From: Eukaryota sp. TZLM1-RC
Lineage: Eukaryota; Metamonada: BaSk clade
Assembly (NCBI GenBank): GCA_040285825.1
Contig: JAUPSS010000003.1
Location: 372,001-436,000, forward strand
Length of the DNA stretch: 64,000 nucleotides
Reading direction: 5' to 3'
The position numbers and the translations under genes were made by a program. Position 1 is the stretch's first letter. Every line of letters begins with the position of its first letter. A model generated the notes under the pieces. It searched no databases and was not told where the DNA came from. It saw only the letters and a program-made list of their open reading frames with translations. This document shows, piece after piece, positions 30,543 to 40,988 of the stretch.

Positions 30543-30655
30543 AAACAACTTATAAAACAACATTTAAATTAATCATCTTACCCAAAACAAAACAACTAAA
30601 TGCAACTCTGTGCTTCTGTTGTTTTAATGACTTCAGATGTTCAATAGCCATTAAA
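30543..30655 (-). mobile_element. 3' tail of gamma retrotransposon
   Basis: Shares the CAAAACAACTAAATGCAACT-type end block with 18,241-18,300, same orientation. Only the 3' end remains. Confidence 0.5.
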
Positions 30656-30789
30656 ATCAATACATTTTTAATTTAGTATTTGAAATGCTTTCAATTCCGT
30701 AAAGCGTAATTGTATTTATGATGTGCTTTTTCAGAAAATTCCAGAACCTTCAGCTTATTCATATTTTTTATGTAAAAAATTCGGATTTA

Positions 30790-31085
30790 ATTTTTGACTC
30801 ATATACCCTTGAATCTTCCTCTGGTGTGAAACAGGCGACGCTCTTGGCCATGTGCTCTTTTGTTTGGCTACTCACAAAATTATGGAAATGACCCACAAAA
30901 ATTTTCCGGAAAAAAGGTATTGTTGCTTATATGCATATTATTTCTAATATCGGTTCTTTTGAAAGCATTTGTAAAGCTTCTGGAGGTATTGCCATCAAAT
31001 ACAAAGAAATTGGATCAGCTTTGAACCCATATAAATGTCTCTTGATTGGTAGAGAACAACACACAATTCAGCAACTTTCATAGAT
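30790..31085 (+). pseudogene. Non-LTR reverse-transcriptase palm fragment
   Basis: Plus translation shows SSSGVKQATLLAMCSF (cf. GV-QG-PL---LF) and, in the other frame, GIVAYMHIISNI...GSALNPYKCLLIG (post-YADD, NP-K motif). The catalytic YADD is not intact. This is the only RT-palm sequence of the non-LTR type that I see here. Confidence 0.5.
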
Positions 31086-31119
31086 TTTTCCTACTTTGTG
31101 GTTGCCAAACTTCGGCAAA

Positions 31120-31494
31120 TTTTTTTGACAACTGACTCTCACAATTTTGACTTGTGGAGCATTCATAAAATGCAAGCCTTTATTCACAAGCAAAAGACTG
31201 AAAGTTGGTTGTTGAAAAACCTCGTTCAGCAGTTTGGCAACCCAAAAGACACTTTAATACTATTGGGTGGTTAAAAACGTTTTTGAAAATTTGAAACATC
31301 AACGACCTACACGAAGAATTGGATGGATTCAATTTCTCAAAAGAAATAGATATGAAATATTGATGATTACTGAAGCTTTCACCTCAGCAAAATATCTTGT
31401 TTGTTTTGGAGGGGTTGATACGTTTTTGAGAGTAACAAATACCAGAATCGATAAGTTAGAAAATATTGCTGTTCATCACTCAAACAACCGTTAA
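31120..31494 (+). pseudogene. Fanzor-like fragment (lineage II), RuvC-II region
   Basis: Across three frames: FIHKQKTESWLLKNLVQQFG, DTLILLGG, then LKHQRPTRRIGWIQFLKRN and YEILMITEAFTSAKYLVC. This is the order GDW / (Q)MKHQRPT / E-TS--C of canonical Fanzors before the zinc-finger and NRD block. Frameshifted and lacking both ends. It stops 27 bp before the exportin ATG. Confidence 0.5.
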
Positions 31495-31520
31495 CATTAA
31501 CAATAGATTAAACTGTTTTA

Positions 31521-34500
31521 ATGGATCCTTCAGCCGTACCACAAATCGATGAGCTAACAAAGAAGTTCTATGAACCTGCCTCATCTCAAGATCATCATGA
31601 GGCTGCTACACAACTTAATCCTTTAATATCATCTCCTGAAGCTCTTCCCCAGCTAATTTATCTCATCGATGCTTCTTCTTCTCCACATACCAGGTATTTT
31701 GTTTCTTCAGCCTTGAATGATTTATTAAAAAAGCACTCTGAAAACCTCACCTCCCAAGCCAAAGCAGACTTACACTCACGACTTTTTAACTTTTTAACTT
31801 CTAATGTTTCCACGTTGCCTGCTTTTGTTACGTCTGGATTTGCCCGTTGTCTAGCCCGTGTAGATAAGGTTGCATGGATGGAAATTGATTCTGTTAGAGG
31901 TGTGGTTGAAGATTGCGCTACCATCCACAACCAATCAAGCGAGCAAGCATATGTATCCCTTCTTATCCTCAAGGAACTTGTGCAGGAAATCAACACCCCG
32001 CCCTCTGGTTCTCAGCTCTCTCTCCATCGAAGGAGGTCACAGAAATTTAAACAACATTTACCTTTAATTTTTAAACTTGGCTTGGACTTTATTTATAACT
32101 TTGTTGCGTCCCCCAACCAGGATGGTGTAACCTTGATGATCCTCAACGAATCCCTCGACCTTGTTAATGCAGTGCTTTCATTTGACTTTATTGGAACATG
32201 TGCCGTGGCTGATACATCTGAAGAAATCGCAACCGTTCACGTTCCAAAAGATTTTCGGGAGTTTTTTGAAGATAAAAGAATTGTTTCGGCCTTCTTTGCT
32301 GTTCAAAAGTTTGTACCAGCAGGAGCTGCCTCTAGAGCTTTCAACTGCATCTTAAGAATAGCTTCTGTTTCAAGAAGTGTTTTTGCTTCAAAAGATGATC
32401 GAAAGGATTTCCTCCGTTTACTTATGGAAGAGTCCTTTGTCCTTTTAACTTCTGGGGTATCTCCTCATCAGTTTGTGCAATCTTCTCCTCAATTATTACA
32501 TGATCTTGCCAGGTTGTTCGTTCGGATCAAAAGTAACTTCGAGTTTATTGAACTTCAACAGTGTCCTATTTTCAAGGATTGGTTGCTGAAAATTGGCGAG
32601 TTTTCCATTCAAACCTTTGAAGTAATGCACACTGGTGAAGTCACAAATGCCGTGTACTACTTTCTTCTTTTCTGGGATCGATTGGTCTCTTCATTTCCCT
32701 ACACCCAGCAAGGTAACAATGTTAAGGATCAACTCAATGGTTTAGCTTCGAAAATATTCGCCTCGTATGTCAAAGCACGTATCGACATGACGAGCTCAGG
32801 TGTCGATGATGATGAGTTTGATTCAACTGGGGGTCACTTAGTTTCCCTCTCCACAGTAGCAAGGTCTCAATACGAAGAAACCTCTAAGGTTTTGTTTCAA
32901 GCGTGGAATTCAATGGTTAACTCTGGTAAACCATTGGCTATTGCTTGGTTAGTGCGGTTGATTGGTTCTTTGTTAAGTTCAAGAGTCACTAGTGCTGTGA
33001 AGGATACCGAACAAGATGGCATAGATATCGAAATTGCTGGTTTGGTTTTGAAGTTTGTATCCGGAGAAAGTACTCAAAGCGCAAAACTTGACTACTCTCT
33101 TGTGTTGTTTCTTCGCCAGTTTTGTCGAGCTTTTTTGACAGAAAAAGTTTTGAAATCTCCTTATTATTCTGAGAAATTGTGCTCTTTTTTGGGACCACCA
33201 CTTCACGAAAACATCATTAAAATGACCCTACAAAAGATCATTTCCAATCTCCACCATCACCCAACGGAAGAGTTGATTATAGATACATCATTAGAAGTTT
33301 TCAGGGAATTGGTGACTGGATATTCAAGTTCTAAGATGGTCAAGGAGTGTTCGTTCGTCAGTGAAATACTTTCCCAACACAGAGCTCCTCATTTAACCTT
33401 CCTTTCACACAGAGCTGACACTGAAGCACGGGTTAATTACTATTTTATCATTGGAAGAATTCTTTTTGATGAACTTCATATATCAAAGTTTTCTGAATTT
33501 GTTAAACCCTTCAATGAAGCTGCTGTCCAGCTTCTTCCTTTGGTAAAAACAAATCCTAACGCGTTATTAAGAGACCCTGAAATAAGGTTCCAAGTGTGTT
33601 CACTTTTTAAAGATTTAAAAGGTCTTTGTAATGCGATTCTCGAGAAGAAATTTTACCCGCTTTTCCTCTCTTGGTTTCACAGCACTTTCTTTGAGTTGTT
33701 CAATGAGGCGATGGCGATCGGAGCCAAAGACCCTGACTTGGCATATATATTTGTCTCTTTGGCAGAGGAACTGTCATCAGCAAGGTCTTCACGGTGTTCT
33801 TTCAAGCACCACACTGCTACTGGTACTCTACTTTTCAGGGATGTTGCTCAAGTCTTGATCAGTTTTACCAGGAATTTCAAAGAAGTTGAAGTCAAAAAAG
33901 ACTTGTATGATGAAAAACTAAAGAATCTCTCCATTGCCACCTCAGCCTTGGCAAATACAGTTTCTGGGGGTTACGTGAATTTTGGTGTTTGTGAATTATA
34001 TGGAGACTTTTCTCTAAACCAACTGACAATCATTTTGATGGAACATTTGATTGAAATCAACCCAAAAGTGATTAGTCAGTATCCTTCTGCTTCTCGATTT
34101 ATTGTTGTTTTTGTTGATTCTGTCGCCCAATTTTATCCACAATTATTGGTTTCTCTGGGAGATAATAACCTCAAATACATTGAATTTGTAATTACTTTCC
34201 TAACTGAAGCCTGTCAAAGTTTAGATTCTTTTGTGGTGTCCAATTCTTGTTCAGCAATAGACTCTTTGGCTGCATATCTATTCTCAGGACCCTCCGTTTT
34301 AGATCAAAATGCAATTAAATTGAAGCAACTAATGACCCAACCCAGCATTTTTCCAATAGTGAAGCAATTACTCGACTTCATTTTGAAATCAGTTTTGTTT
34401 GACGATGTACAAAATCAGTGGTCTCTGACCAGACCTCTTTTACCGTTAATTCTAGTTTTCCCTGATATTTACTCTGCAGCTCAACAGGAAGCAATGGTAA

Positions 34501-34652
34501 TGGTTAAACCAGAATCTCAGGGCGAGGCAATGTCTCTGTTTGCTAGCTTATCTGATAACGTAAAAACCAATATTGAAGCAACAAATAGAGATGTTTTTTC
34601 TCAAAATTTAACTAGATTGAGAACTCAATTGAAATCTTTATTGAAGGTTTAG
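31521..34652 (+). CDS. Exportin-7 (RanBP16)-like karyopherin
   Basis: 1,043 residues, one exon, all-helical. The N-terminal part follows the exportin-7 family: helical pairs through LFNFL...FVTSGFARCLARVDKVAW, then LLILKELVQEINT...HRRRSQKFKQHLPLIFKLGLDFI, the EIN...HRK---F signature of the XPO7 N-terminus. Length is near that of the animal protein (~1,087). It would carry basic-surface cargo between nucleus and cytoplasm with Ran-GTP. The C-terminal half is much less conserved by eye, so exportin-4 or RanBP17-type is not excluded. It is the last host gene before the LTR-element block. Confidence 0.75.
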   Translation: MDPSAVPQIDELTKKFYEPASSQDHHEAATQLNPLISSPEALPQLIYLIDASSSPHTRYFVSSALNDLLKKHSENLTSQAKADLHSRLFNFLTSNVSTLPAFVTSGFARCLARVDKVAWMEIDSVRGVVEDCATIHNQSSEQAYVSLLILKELVQEINTPPSGSQLSLHRRRSQKFKQHLPLIFKLGLDFIYNFVASPNQDGVTLMILNESLDLVNAVLSFDFIGTCAVADTSEEIATVHVPKDFREFFEDKRIVSAFFAVQKFVPAGAASRAFNCILRIASVSRSVFASKDDRKDFLRLLMEESFVLLTSGVSPHQFVQSSPQLLHDLARLFVRIKSNFEFIELQQCPIFKDWLLKIGEFSIQTFEVMHTGEVTNAVYYFLLFWDRLVSSFPYTQQGNNVKDQLNGLASKIFASYVKARIDMTSSGVDDDEFDSTGGHLVSLSTVARSQYEETSKVLFQAWNSMVNSGKPLAIAWLVRLIGSLLSSRVTSAVKDTEQDGIDIEIAGLVLKFVSGESTQSAKLDYSLVLFLRQFCRAFLTEKVLKSPYYSEKLCSFLGPPLHENIIKMTLQKIISNLHHHPTEELIIDTSLEVFRELVTGYSSSKMVKECSFVSEILSQHRAPHLTFLSHRADTEARVNYYFIIGRILFDELHISKFSEFVKPFNEAAVQLLPLVKTNPNALLRDPEIRFQVCSLFKDLKGLCNAILEKKFYPLFLSWFHSTFFELFNEAMAIGAKDPDLAYIFVSLAEELSSARSSRCSFKHHTATGTLLFRDVAQVLISFTRNFKEVEVKKDLYDEKLKNLSIATSALANTVSGGYVNFGVCELYGDFSLNQLTIILMEHLIEINPKVISQYPSASRFIVVFVDSVAQFYPQLLVSLGDNNLKYIEFVITFLTEACQSLDSFVVSNSCSAIDSLAAYLFSGPSVLDQNAIKLKQLMTQPSIFPIVKQLLDFILKSVLFDDVQNQWSLTRPLLPLILVFPDIYSAAQQEAMVMVKPESQGEAMSLFASLSDNVKTNIEATNRDVFSQNLTRLRTQLKSLLKV

Positions 34653-34984
34653 TCTGTTTAGTGCATTGTAATAAATTTGTTTCTTTATTTAGATTTTCCT
34701 CCATTAAGCAAGAAACGCTCTAGAATGAACGATCGACTGTTATAATTAATGACTGGTCAATTGGTACTCGTAATGATGCAACATTAACCGTTAACTCAGT
34801 CAAAATATGGAGACTACTGTTTGTGACTTGGTGGGCTGATCAATTGGAATTTTGTTAGTATGATCAATTATGTCTAATTGCTAGATGATTACAATGTTAA
34901 AACACTCTAGAAGTTTATAAACAAAATTGAATGAATTTCTCAAACATGTGAATAGAAGATTATTATAATTTTTTTGTTGTATTT
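34653..34984. other. 3' flank of exportin gene
   Basis: AT-rich, includes an AATAAATTTG stretch soon after the stop. No gene seen. Confidence 0.4.
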
Positions 34985-35112
34985 TGATGCTGTATGGTTA
35001 GACATTGTACAGAATAGAGATAAAAGATAAAGATATTTATTAAATTTCACTGGCCCTTATAAAGACCGTCACTAGCGAAGTCTATACTAGACTAATTGTC
35101 TACAGTACAACA
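34985..35112 (-). repeat. LTR of G1 gypsy remnant (~128 bp)
   Basis: On the minus strand it begins TGTTGTACTG immediately after a purine tract (AAGAGAGGGAAAAGG, complement of 35,116-35,130) and the integrase stop TAG. It contains CTTTATAAGG and ends ...GCATCA near 34,985 by comparison with the 154-bp LTR of element 2. ATGTC lies near its end, as in the other LTRs. Confidence 0.6.
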
Positions 35113-36743
35113 CTACCTTTTCCCTCTCTTAGGTCTCGAACGAGAGCTGTAAGAATTAACTGCAGGGTAATTAGTTTTAGATTTAGAATTGGAATTCATT
35201 TTCCGTTTCCTGGTAGTGTGAGGACTAAGGGTTCGCAAATATGATTGGTATGCCTCAGTGCTTTTGACGTCAGCAACTGGGACAGACGATGTCTCGCCGC
35301 CATACCAAACTGCGGTGCAATAAGGAATTTCATTATCATTCGAGTCTATAAAATCGAAGTGATCTATAATCTTAATAATTACAGATTCTTCCATATCACC
35401 GGCAGCAATGTTCTTATGCCAATCTATATCTTCTTTAGGGAAGTCAGAGAGGTATAATTTACAATGATTAATACTTGCCGTAGACATCGAACCAGTGACG
35501 AGATTCTTGAGTAATAAGCTTTTATTGGATTTAACTTCTTCAACGAGAAAAGGGCCAGCGAAGCAACCATGGAGTTTACCATTAGTCTTTAATCGCAAAA
35601 CTAAGTCACCGTTATTAAAAGGGTTCCTATGTTTGTTAACTTCAGGCAGTTGTTGAGTTTGCCTGAGCTCTGCCTCTTCTCTCTTCTTTGAAATCCTTTC
35701 AAGTTTTGCTTCAAGATCTTTAACAAAGGGAATATTAACATTAGCTGATTTTATTAGTTCAAACATATTACTAGGATCAGTTCTAGGGCTGTGGTCGCTA
35801 CCAAACATTAAATTGTAGGGCGAATGACCAGTAACTCTGCTATAGTTGAATTGATTTGAAGTTGTACAATTGGGATATATTCACTCCAATTGTTATAATC
35901 GCCAGAGTCCACCAAAATCCTTCTCAGACTTTGTAAAATGTCTCTGTGGCGTCTTTCTACTAAACCATTGCTTTGTGAAAAGCTAGTTAGTGAACGACTT
36001 ACTTCAATGTTTAATAAATCGCATAACCCTTTGAATATGGCATTTGCAAATTCAATACCATTGTCACTATGAATCAACAGTGGGATACCAAAAATTGATA
36101 CTACACTCCATAGGAGGTGATTGGTTGCCTCTACTGCATTCAATTCCTTTCCAGGGCAAAATCGTATACCTAGTGAACGAATCTACAAAAACTATTAAAT
36201 ATTTGAATCCATTATCATCTTGTTGTAATGGTCTAATAGTGTTTGCGTTTAATCGTGCAAAAGGTCGATCAGCCCAAAAAGAGCCAGATGATTCAATGAC
36301 ATTTTTAGGCACATGTGGCGTCTTTTGACATGCTGGACATCTCTTAATGTGATTAATCATGTTTTTGCGCATGTCGGGCCAAAAGTAATCACTATTGAGT
36401 AATTTCTTTACGCTAGTCGTCACACTAGGATCATTTGCATGTCCATGAATGACAGTTGAAGTCTGCTTCTTTAAACTATCTGAGATAACAATCTTTCCAC
36501 GATTGATGGTATACAATTGAATATCAGAATTATATTTGTAATCTTTGTAATAGTCAGGTTTAGAATCAACATCTGTGAGTTGTTCTTGCCTAATCTTTGA
36601 GATCCAAGTGTCAAATAAATCAAATTTAGTATCCTCAACTGCTTCTTTTAATGCTGATAAGCTATTGATCGTGGGTAGCTCAATTGTGGACGGTTGAGTA
36701 ATATCATCCCTTAACAAATTAACTCTAGTTAATAAATTTAAAT
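35113..36743 (-). pseudogene. Ty3/gypsy integrase and chromo-like C-terminus (G1 remnant)
   Basis: Three frames: 36,717-36,067 (end of RNase H LLTRV, zinc-binding H-H...CPACQ, integrase core), 36,143-35,808 (HSDNGIEF, VERRHRD) and 35,808-35,113 (GPF module GCFAGPFLVEEV, then a chromo-like segment and basic tail). The first integrase acid is replaced: LNANTIRPL here against VNADVIGPL in element 2. Together with the frameshifts this makes it dead. The gag-to-RT half is absent; at 36,744 a plus-strand LTR begins exactly at the RNase H/integrase joint. Confidence 0.8.
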
Positions 36744-36907
36744 TGTTGGCGCCCTTAGGCTTTTATAATATGAATAGAAAATAAATTATCTTTATCTCAA
36801 CCACTTTTGCAACCTAAGGCAACAATAATTATTGGCCATATTAGGTTATAGGTATACCGCTTACACAATTCACAGCTATCAAACAGAGGATATCTTCAGC
36901 AGATATC
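36744..36907 (+). repeat. LTR/leader of unit 1a
   Basis: Starts TGTTGGCGCCCTTAGGC with a TATA-like TTTTATAATA ten bases in; shares GGCAACAATAATTATTGGCC with the LTRs at 40,820 and 53,522. The right end cannot be fixed, because no second independent LTR end is present. Gag ATG at 36,908. Confidence 0.55.
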
Positions 36908-39900
36908 ATGTCAGTTTCTCCTCGCCAGGACACTGACTCCTTTAAGATTTTCATGCAAAAGCACGACAGAGATGCATATAATGCATTCACAACAATAGGA
37001 GCAGGAGTAAAGAGTGAGGATTCGGGCTCGAGACCACCCTCCCCCCTCAAGAGAAACCAATGGAACCAGGCACGGAACCACCTCCCGCCTCTTCCAAGTC
37101 CAACAAACCAGAAAAGGTTTCAGGAACGGGACCACCCCCCTCCTCACCTAAAGATAAAAATGTTGGGTCAAGCTCAGAAACTTCGTCTGTTCTGAAGGAC
37201 TACGAAGAACTTCAGTCCGTTTTAGAGGAAATGGACGACGAAGAGAAAGAGCTTCGCCAACAGATAATGAAGGACACGGAAGCCCACCTTGAACCTACAG
37301 ATTACTGCTTGTTCGAGCAGCTCCCTCCCCTTTGGAAACAAATGACAAAACCTAGTGGAAATGTGGGATTCCAGACTCTGGGCCATAAAGGGGACCCTAA
37401 TAGAGTCTACGAATTCCCTCAAAGCGAGAGAAGAGAACTAATTAACGCTTTGGACGCCTTGAGTAGAGAAACCTACGGACGCGGGGCAGAACGCCGTCCT
37501 AGGATAACCGGTATGGACAGAGAAATCCATGTGATTCTGGCAAAACCAATAAAAGATAGACCTGATTGAGAAGCCATTCACTTGGACCAGTTCGGGAGAA
37601 GGATCAGGTTCTTTGACAACGAACGAAGGAGCAGAACCGATACCGACGACATCCTGGAAACCAAATTCCCGGCATGGATGGACTCGTACTTTGATACGAT
37701 CATCCATAACTACTCAGAGGTAACGGACGGGGCTCCTACTTGTTTCAGAGAATATATGGAACAAGCAGACAGCATAAATCCAAGTAAGTGAGAACCCGTC
37801 AGCGACTTCTTTGACGCGGACGCCCTAAATAATATACTTACGGAACGTTCAAGCGTATCCACATTTAGGAGCCGCCCAAATAACTTTATACAGCAATTCG
37901 GGGAATCTACAACAAGGAAGAAGAAGTTCAGATTCTTGGTCACGGGCGATCAATCAACAGAGCTCCACCAGAGACCTAAACTTCCAGTAATTGCCCCCAT
38001 AATATCAGAAAAAGAGCAACCGGTACAAGTCTGTTCTATCGATGTACTCCCTGACCACATCCCAACAGTAGATGTAACAGAACGAGTGAACAGACCTACC
38101 AGAGTATTTCAGGAACCATCAAGTTCCTCCCAACCTATGCTCACTAGCGCATCAGAAGACGAAGTCGAGTTGAGAGGACCTAGTTTAAATGAAACACCTC
38201 CTCCTCAACCCCCTCGTAGAAGAGTTTCTTCTGAGGCGCCTCTCCGTTTGGAAGACCTCCAAGCTTCAAGAAATATATTGGAAATGAGTATAGCGAGTAG
38301 TCTTCAGAGACATGTGGACTCTCGGCCTAGGTCAGCTGAATACAAAGCTCCTCACCTATCTGAGAAGGACCCACTCAACAAGATGTCTCTCGTCTCTTTC
38401 CTCCTCAAGTTCCAAACATGGGATAAATACGGGCATAAGATAGCTAATGGAAGCTTCCAAGCGCCTGGTCAATCTGCTTGGTCTTGTGCTATGTTGATAG
38501 CAACCCAGATATTTGGCGAAGGAAAGACCCAGATTACCCCTGCGCTCTTATCATCTCTCCCATCTCACATCAGAGAAGAAATCGATAGGGACATGAAGCA
38601 GCCACTTTTAAGGATCGACCCAGAACTGACGAAACGTCTGGGACCTCCTATTCATCATTATGACTTATTTAGAAGTATGATGATTAGTACTTGTCCGTCC
38701 GGCTGATCAAGCATGGTTGACCCCCATCTCATCTCTAAATGGCAAGGCCAAGGACTTCTGAGACCGGACTTTTCAGACGCAGATTCAATGGTTTTTCTGC
38801 TACGCAGGACACATTTTACCTCATATCACGAGGCTTGCTCCGCCCTAGCAAAACCATGTATAAATTGGAGAAACATCCACAACAAAATGGATGCAGACAA
38901 CGAATTTGGTAGGTTCGTCGAAGATTTTGGAGACGTCCTGAGGATGACCACTTACATGGTTGATCACTCTATATCTGCATCAATTAGGGGAAGCAGCGGT
39001 TTAATAACCCTCTCACCCGCCCTCATTGCAGAACACTTTCTCTTGGGTATAGATAATTTCGCTATTACCAAGGAGCTGGCAAGCCATTGGACAAGAGAAG
39101 ATCTCTGGGACCCTTCAACAGGTACAACTTTGTTAGACCTGATTTCGACCACCAGAAGACACTTTTTGGCTTGGTGCCAAACAACAGGAAATAGGCACAC
39201 CATGGAACTTTTGAGAAAACAAGCTGAAAGAAAAGAAGAAATTCCATTAGGCCTTTCGACCATGAGAACGTACTCTAGAGGAGCAATTCCATCTGGTCCA
39301 GGTGCTAAACGTCGCTCGGGAGGCGGATCCAAAGGAACTCCCCAAAACAAATATGTCCCAGAAAGACATGAACGGGAGGGATCTAAGTTATGTACATTCT
39401 GCAACGTCACCGAAGGAAATAACCCTATTGGTTACACGGTTTTTGAATGTAAAGACCCCCGTTGTACCAGGAGCAAGGTACCAAAAGAATTAAGGTTTAA
39501 GATCGGCGAGGCTGATCAGCCTGCGAGAAGTGGCAACGTAGTCAGAGGCCGAGGTGGCCGTGGTAGACGTGTTTCTAGGTTTAGAGGAAGGGGCCGAGGT
39601 GGCCATTTTAGAGGACATAAAGGCAGAGGTCAGTATAGACCTATTCATTACATAAACACACAAGAAGATACATCATCGACATCATCCCCTTCTGAGAACG
39701 TGTCAGCTAGTTCGAGCATGACCTCTCACAGACGGATTGACCGTTTCAGCAAAAGAATCAGAAACACAGGAAACTTTCCCAATCGGAAACAAATCAACGC
39801 AATCAATCATAATCAATCAATTGCCCATTTCGGAAACCCAGTCAACAACTCCCCAACAGCTCAACAATTCTTACTTAATCCTCTACAATTCCACAAACCC

Positions 39901-39960
39901 AGCTCTGATATCAACAGTATTTCTGGTATAAATTCTACGGTTAGTAAGAACCACAACAAA
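36908..39960 (+). pseudogene. Gag-like polyprotein of unit 1a, degenerate
   Basis: Frames at 36,908, 37,060-37,569, 37,582-37,791, 37,936-38,706 and 38,713-40,020 line up with 1b Gag at perhaps 65-75% identity. N-terminal Pro-rich part, GNVGFQTLGHKGD, capsid-like middle, knuckle CTFCNVTEGNNPIGYTVFEC (His replaced by Tyr), RGG-type GRGGRGRRVSRFRGRGRG. Three in-frame TGA codons (37,567; 37,789; 38,704) and a frame change early on. The protein is a different subfamily from 1b. Confidence 0.75.
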
Positions 39961-40819
39961 TTCCAGCGATGGAAATATTCCAAATTGATGGCGTTTTTAT
40001 ATACATTGATGATATCATAATAGTTGGAACGACTTTCGATGAATTCTATAAGAGATTACAAAGAGTCCTCCAATGCGCCAGAAATAGACGTCTAAATATA
40101 GGTTTACGTAAATGTAAATTCGTAACTTCCAAACACCCTATTGACATTTTAGGAAGCACCTTCCAGGACAAAACTAGATTTATTAGTAAGAAAAATATCG
40201 AAGCCTGGATGAGATTCCCTAGACCAAAATCAGTGAAAGAAGTTCGCTCATTGGTAGGATCCATCAATTATATCAGAGTTGGCTTCCAGGTATCTCCGAA
40301 TTAGTAGCTCCAATTAATGAGTTAATTAAAGGAAAACCTAGAATAGTAAAATGGACCAACGAGCATGATGATTAATTTAAACAAATGAAAGATTTAATAA
40401 TTAATCACATGTCCCTTGAATTACCAGCTCCGGGCAAGCGCGTATTAATGAGTACTGACGCATCAGATGTAGCAGTAGGAGGTGTTATTTGGCAAGAAAT
40501 TGAACCATACTCTCCTGCAGGAACCCCGCTGAATAAAAGGAAAGAGAAACCTTTGTCGTTCTATAGTAGATTACTTACAGAAACACAAAGAAAATGGTCC
40601 ACTTTACAAAAAGAATTATACGCAATACTTCTGATTTTAACTGAAAGTTGTTTAGAAAGCTACCTTTTGACTAGACATCTAACAATTTTCACTGATCACA
40701 CAAATATTGCATTCCTGGCCACAGCCCCAGAGAAAAACAGAATTGTAAAGAGATGGCTGCCGATACTATCTGAATTCGACTTTGATATAGTCCATGATCC
40801 AGGTGAAGATAACCACTGG
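39961..40819 (+). pseudogene. RT C-terminus and RNase H of unit 1a after a ~1-kb deletion
   Basis: At about 39,968 the sequence jumps from the Gag/protease border (TTCCAGCG; cf. 44,205-44,213) straight to the RT active site (cf. 45,257), deleting protease and half of RT. Then FIYIDDIIIVG, RNase H DASDVAVGGVIW...FTDHTNIAFL...EDNHW. A frame slip at 40,283 and a TAA at 40,373 break it. It ends at NHW where the next LTR starts. This part is almost identical to 1b, unlike its Gag. Confidence 0.75.
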
Positions 40820-40988
40820 TGTTGGCGCCCTAAGGCTTATATAATATGATTAGAAAATAAATCAACTTTTCCTCATTGACTTTTCTTTACTACAATAGAC
40901 TTTAGGCAACAATAATTATTGGCCATTTTAAAGTCAAAAGGTATACCATAACTTCAGCATTAGCGAACATCTTCAGACACTTTACAGC
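40820..40988 (+). repeat. LTR/leader of unit 1b
   Basis: TGTTGGCGCCCTAAGGCTTA followed by TATATAATATG, GGCAACAATAATTATTGGCC, and Gag ATG at 40,989. It starts directly after the TGG of the 1a RNase H NHW motif. Confidence 0.6.

Noticed and set aside
31521-34700. Blastocystis-like stops completed by polyadenylation, suggested by short introns
   Set aside because: The complete host genes here (Rpn1, cathepsin, TAF8, calcineurin A, kinase, exportin) have encoded stops, and no TGTTTGTT motif follows them.
36744-36760. TGGCGCC after the LTR as a lysine-tRNA primer-binding site
   Set aside because: The motif is within the first bases of the LTR at all three copies, not after it, and is followed by TATA-like sequence.
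37560-38710. Three in-frame TGA codons in unit 1a Gag, one at a Trp position of 1b: possible TGA recoding
   Set aside because: The other two replace Leu and Ile positions, nearby TAA and frameshifts also occur, and TGA ends other frames. Simple decay explains it.
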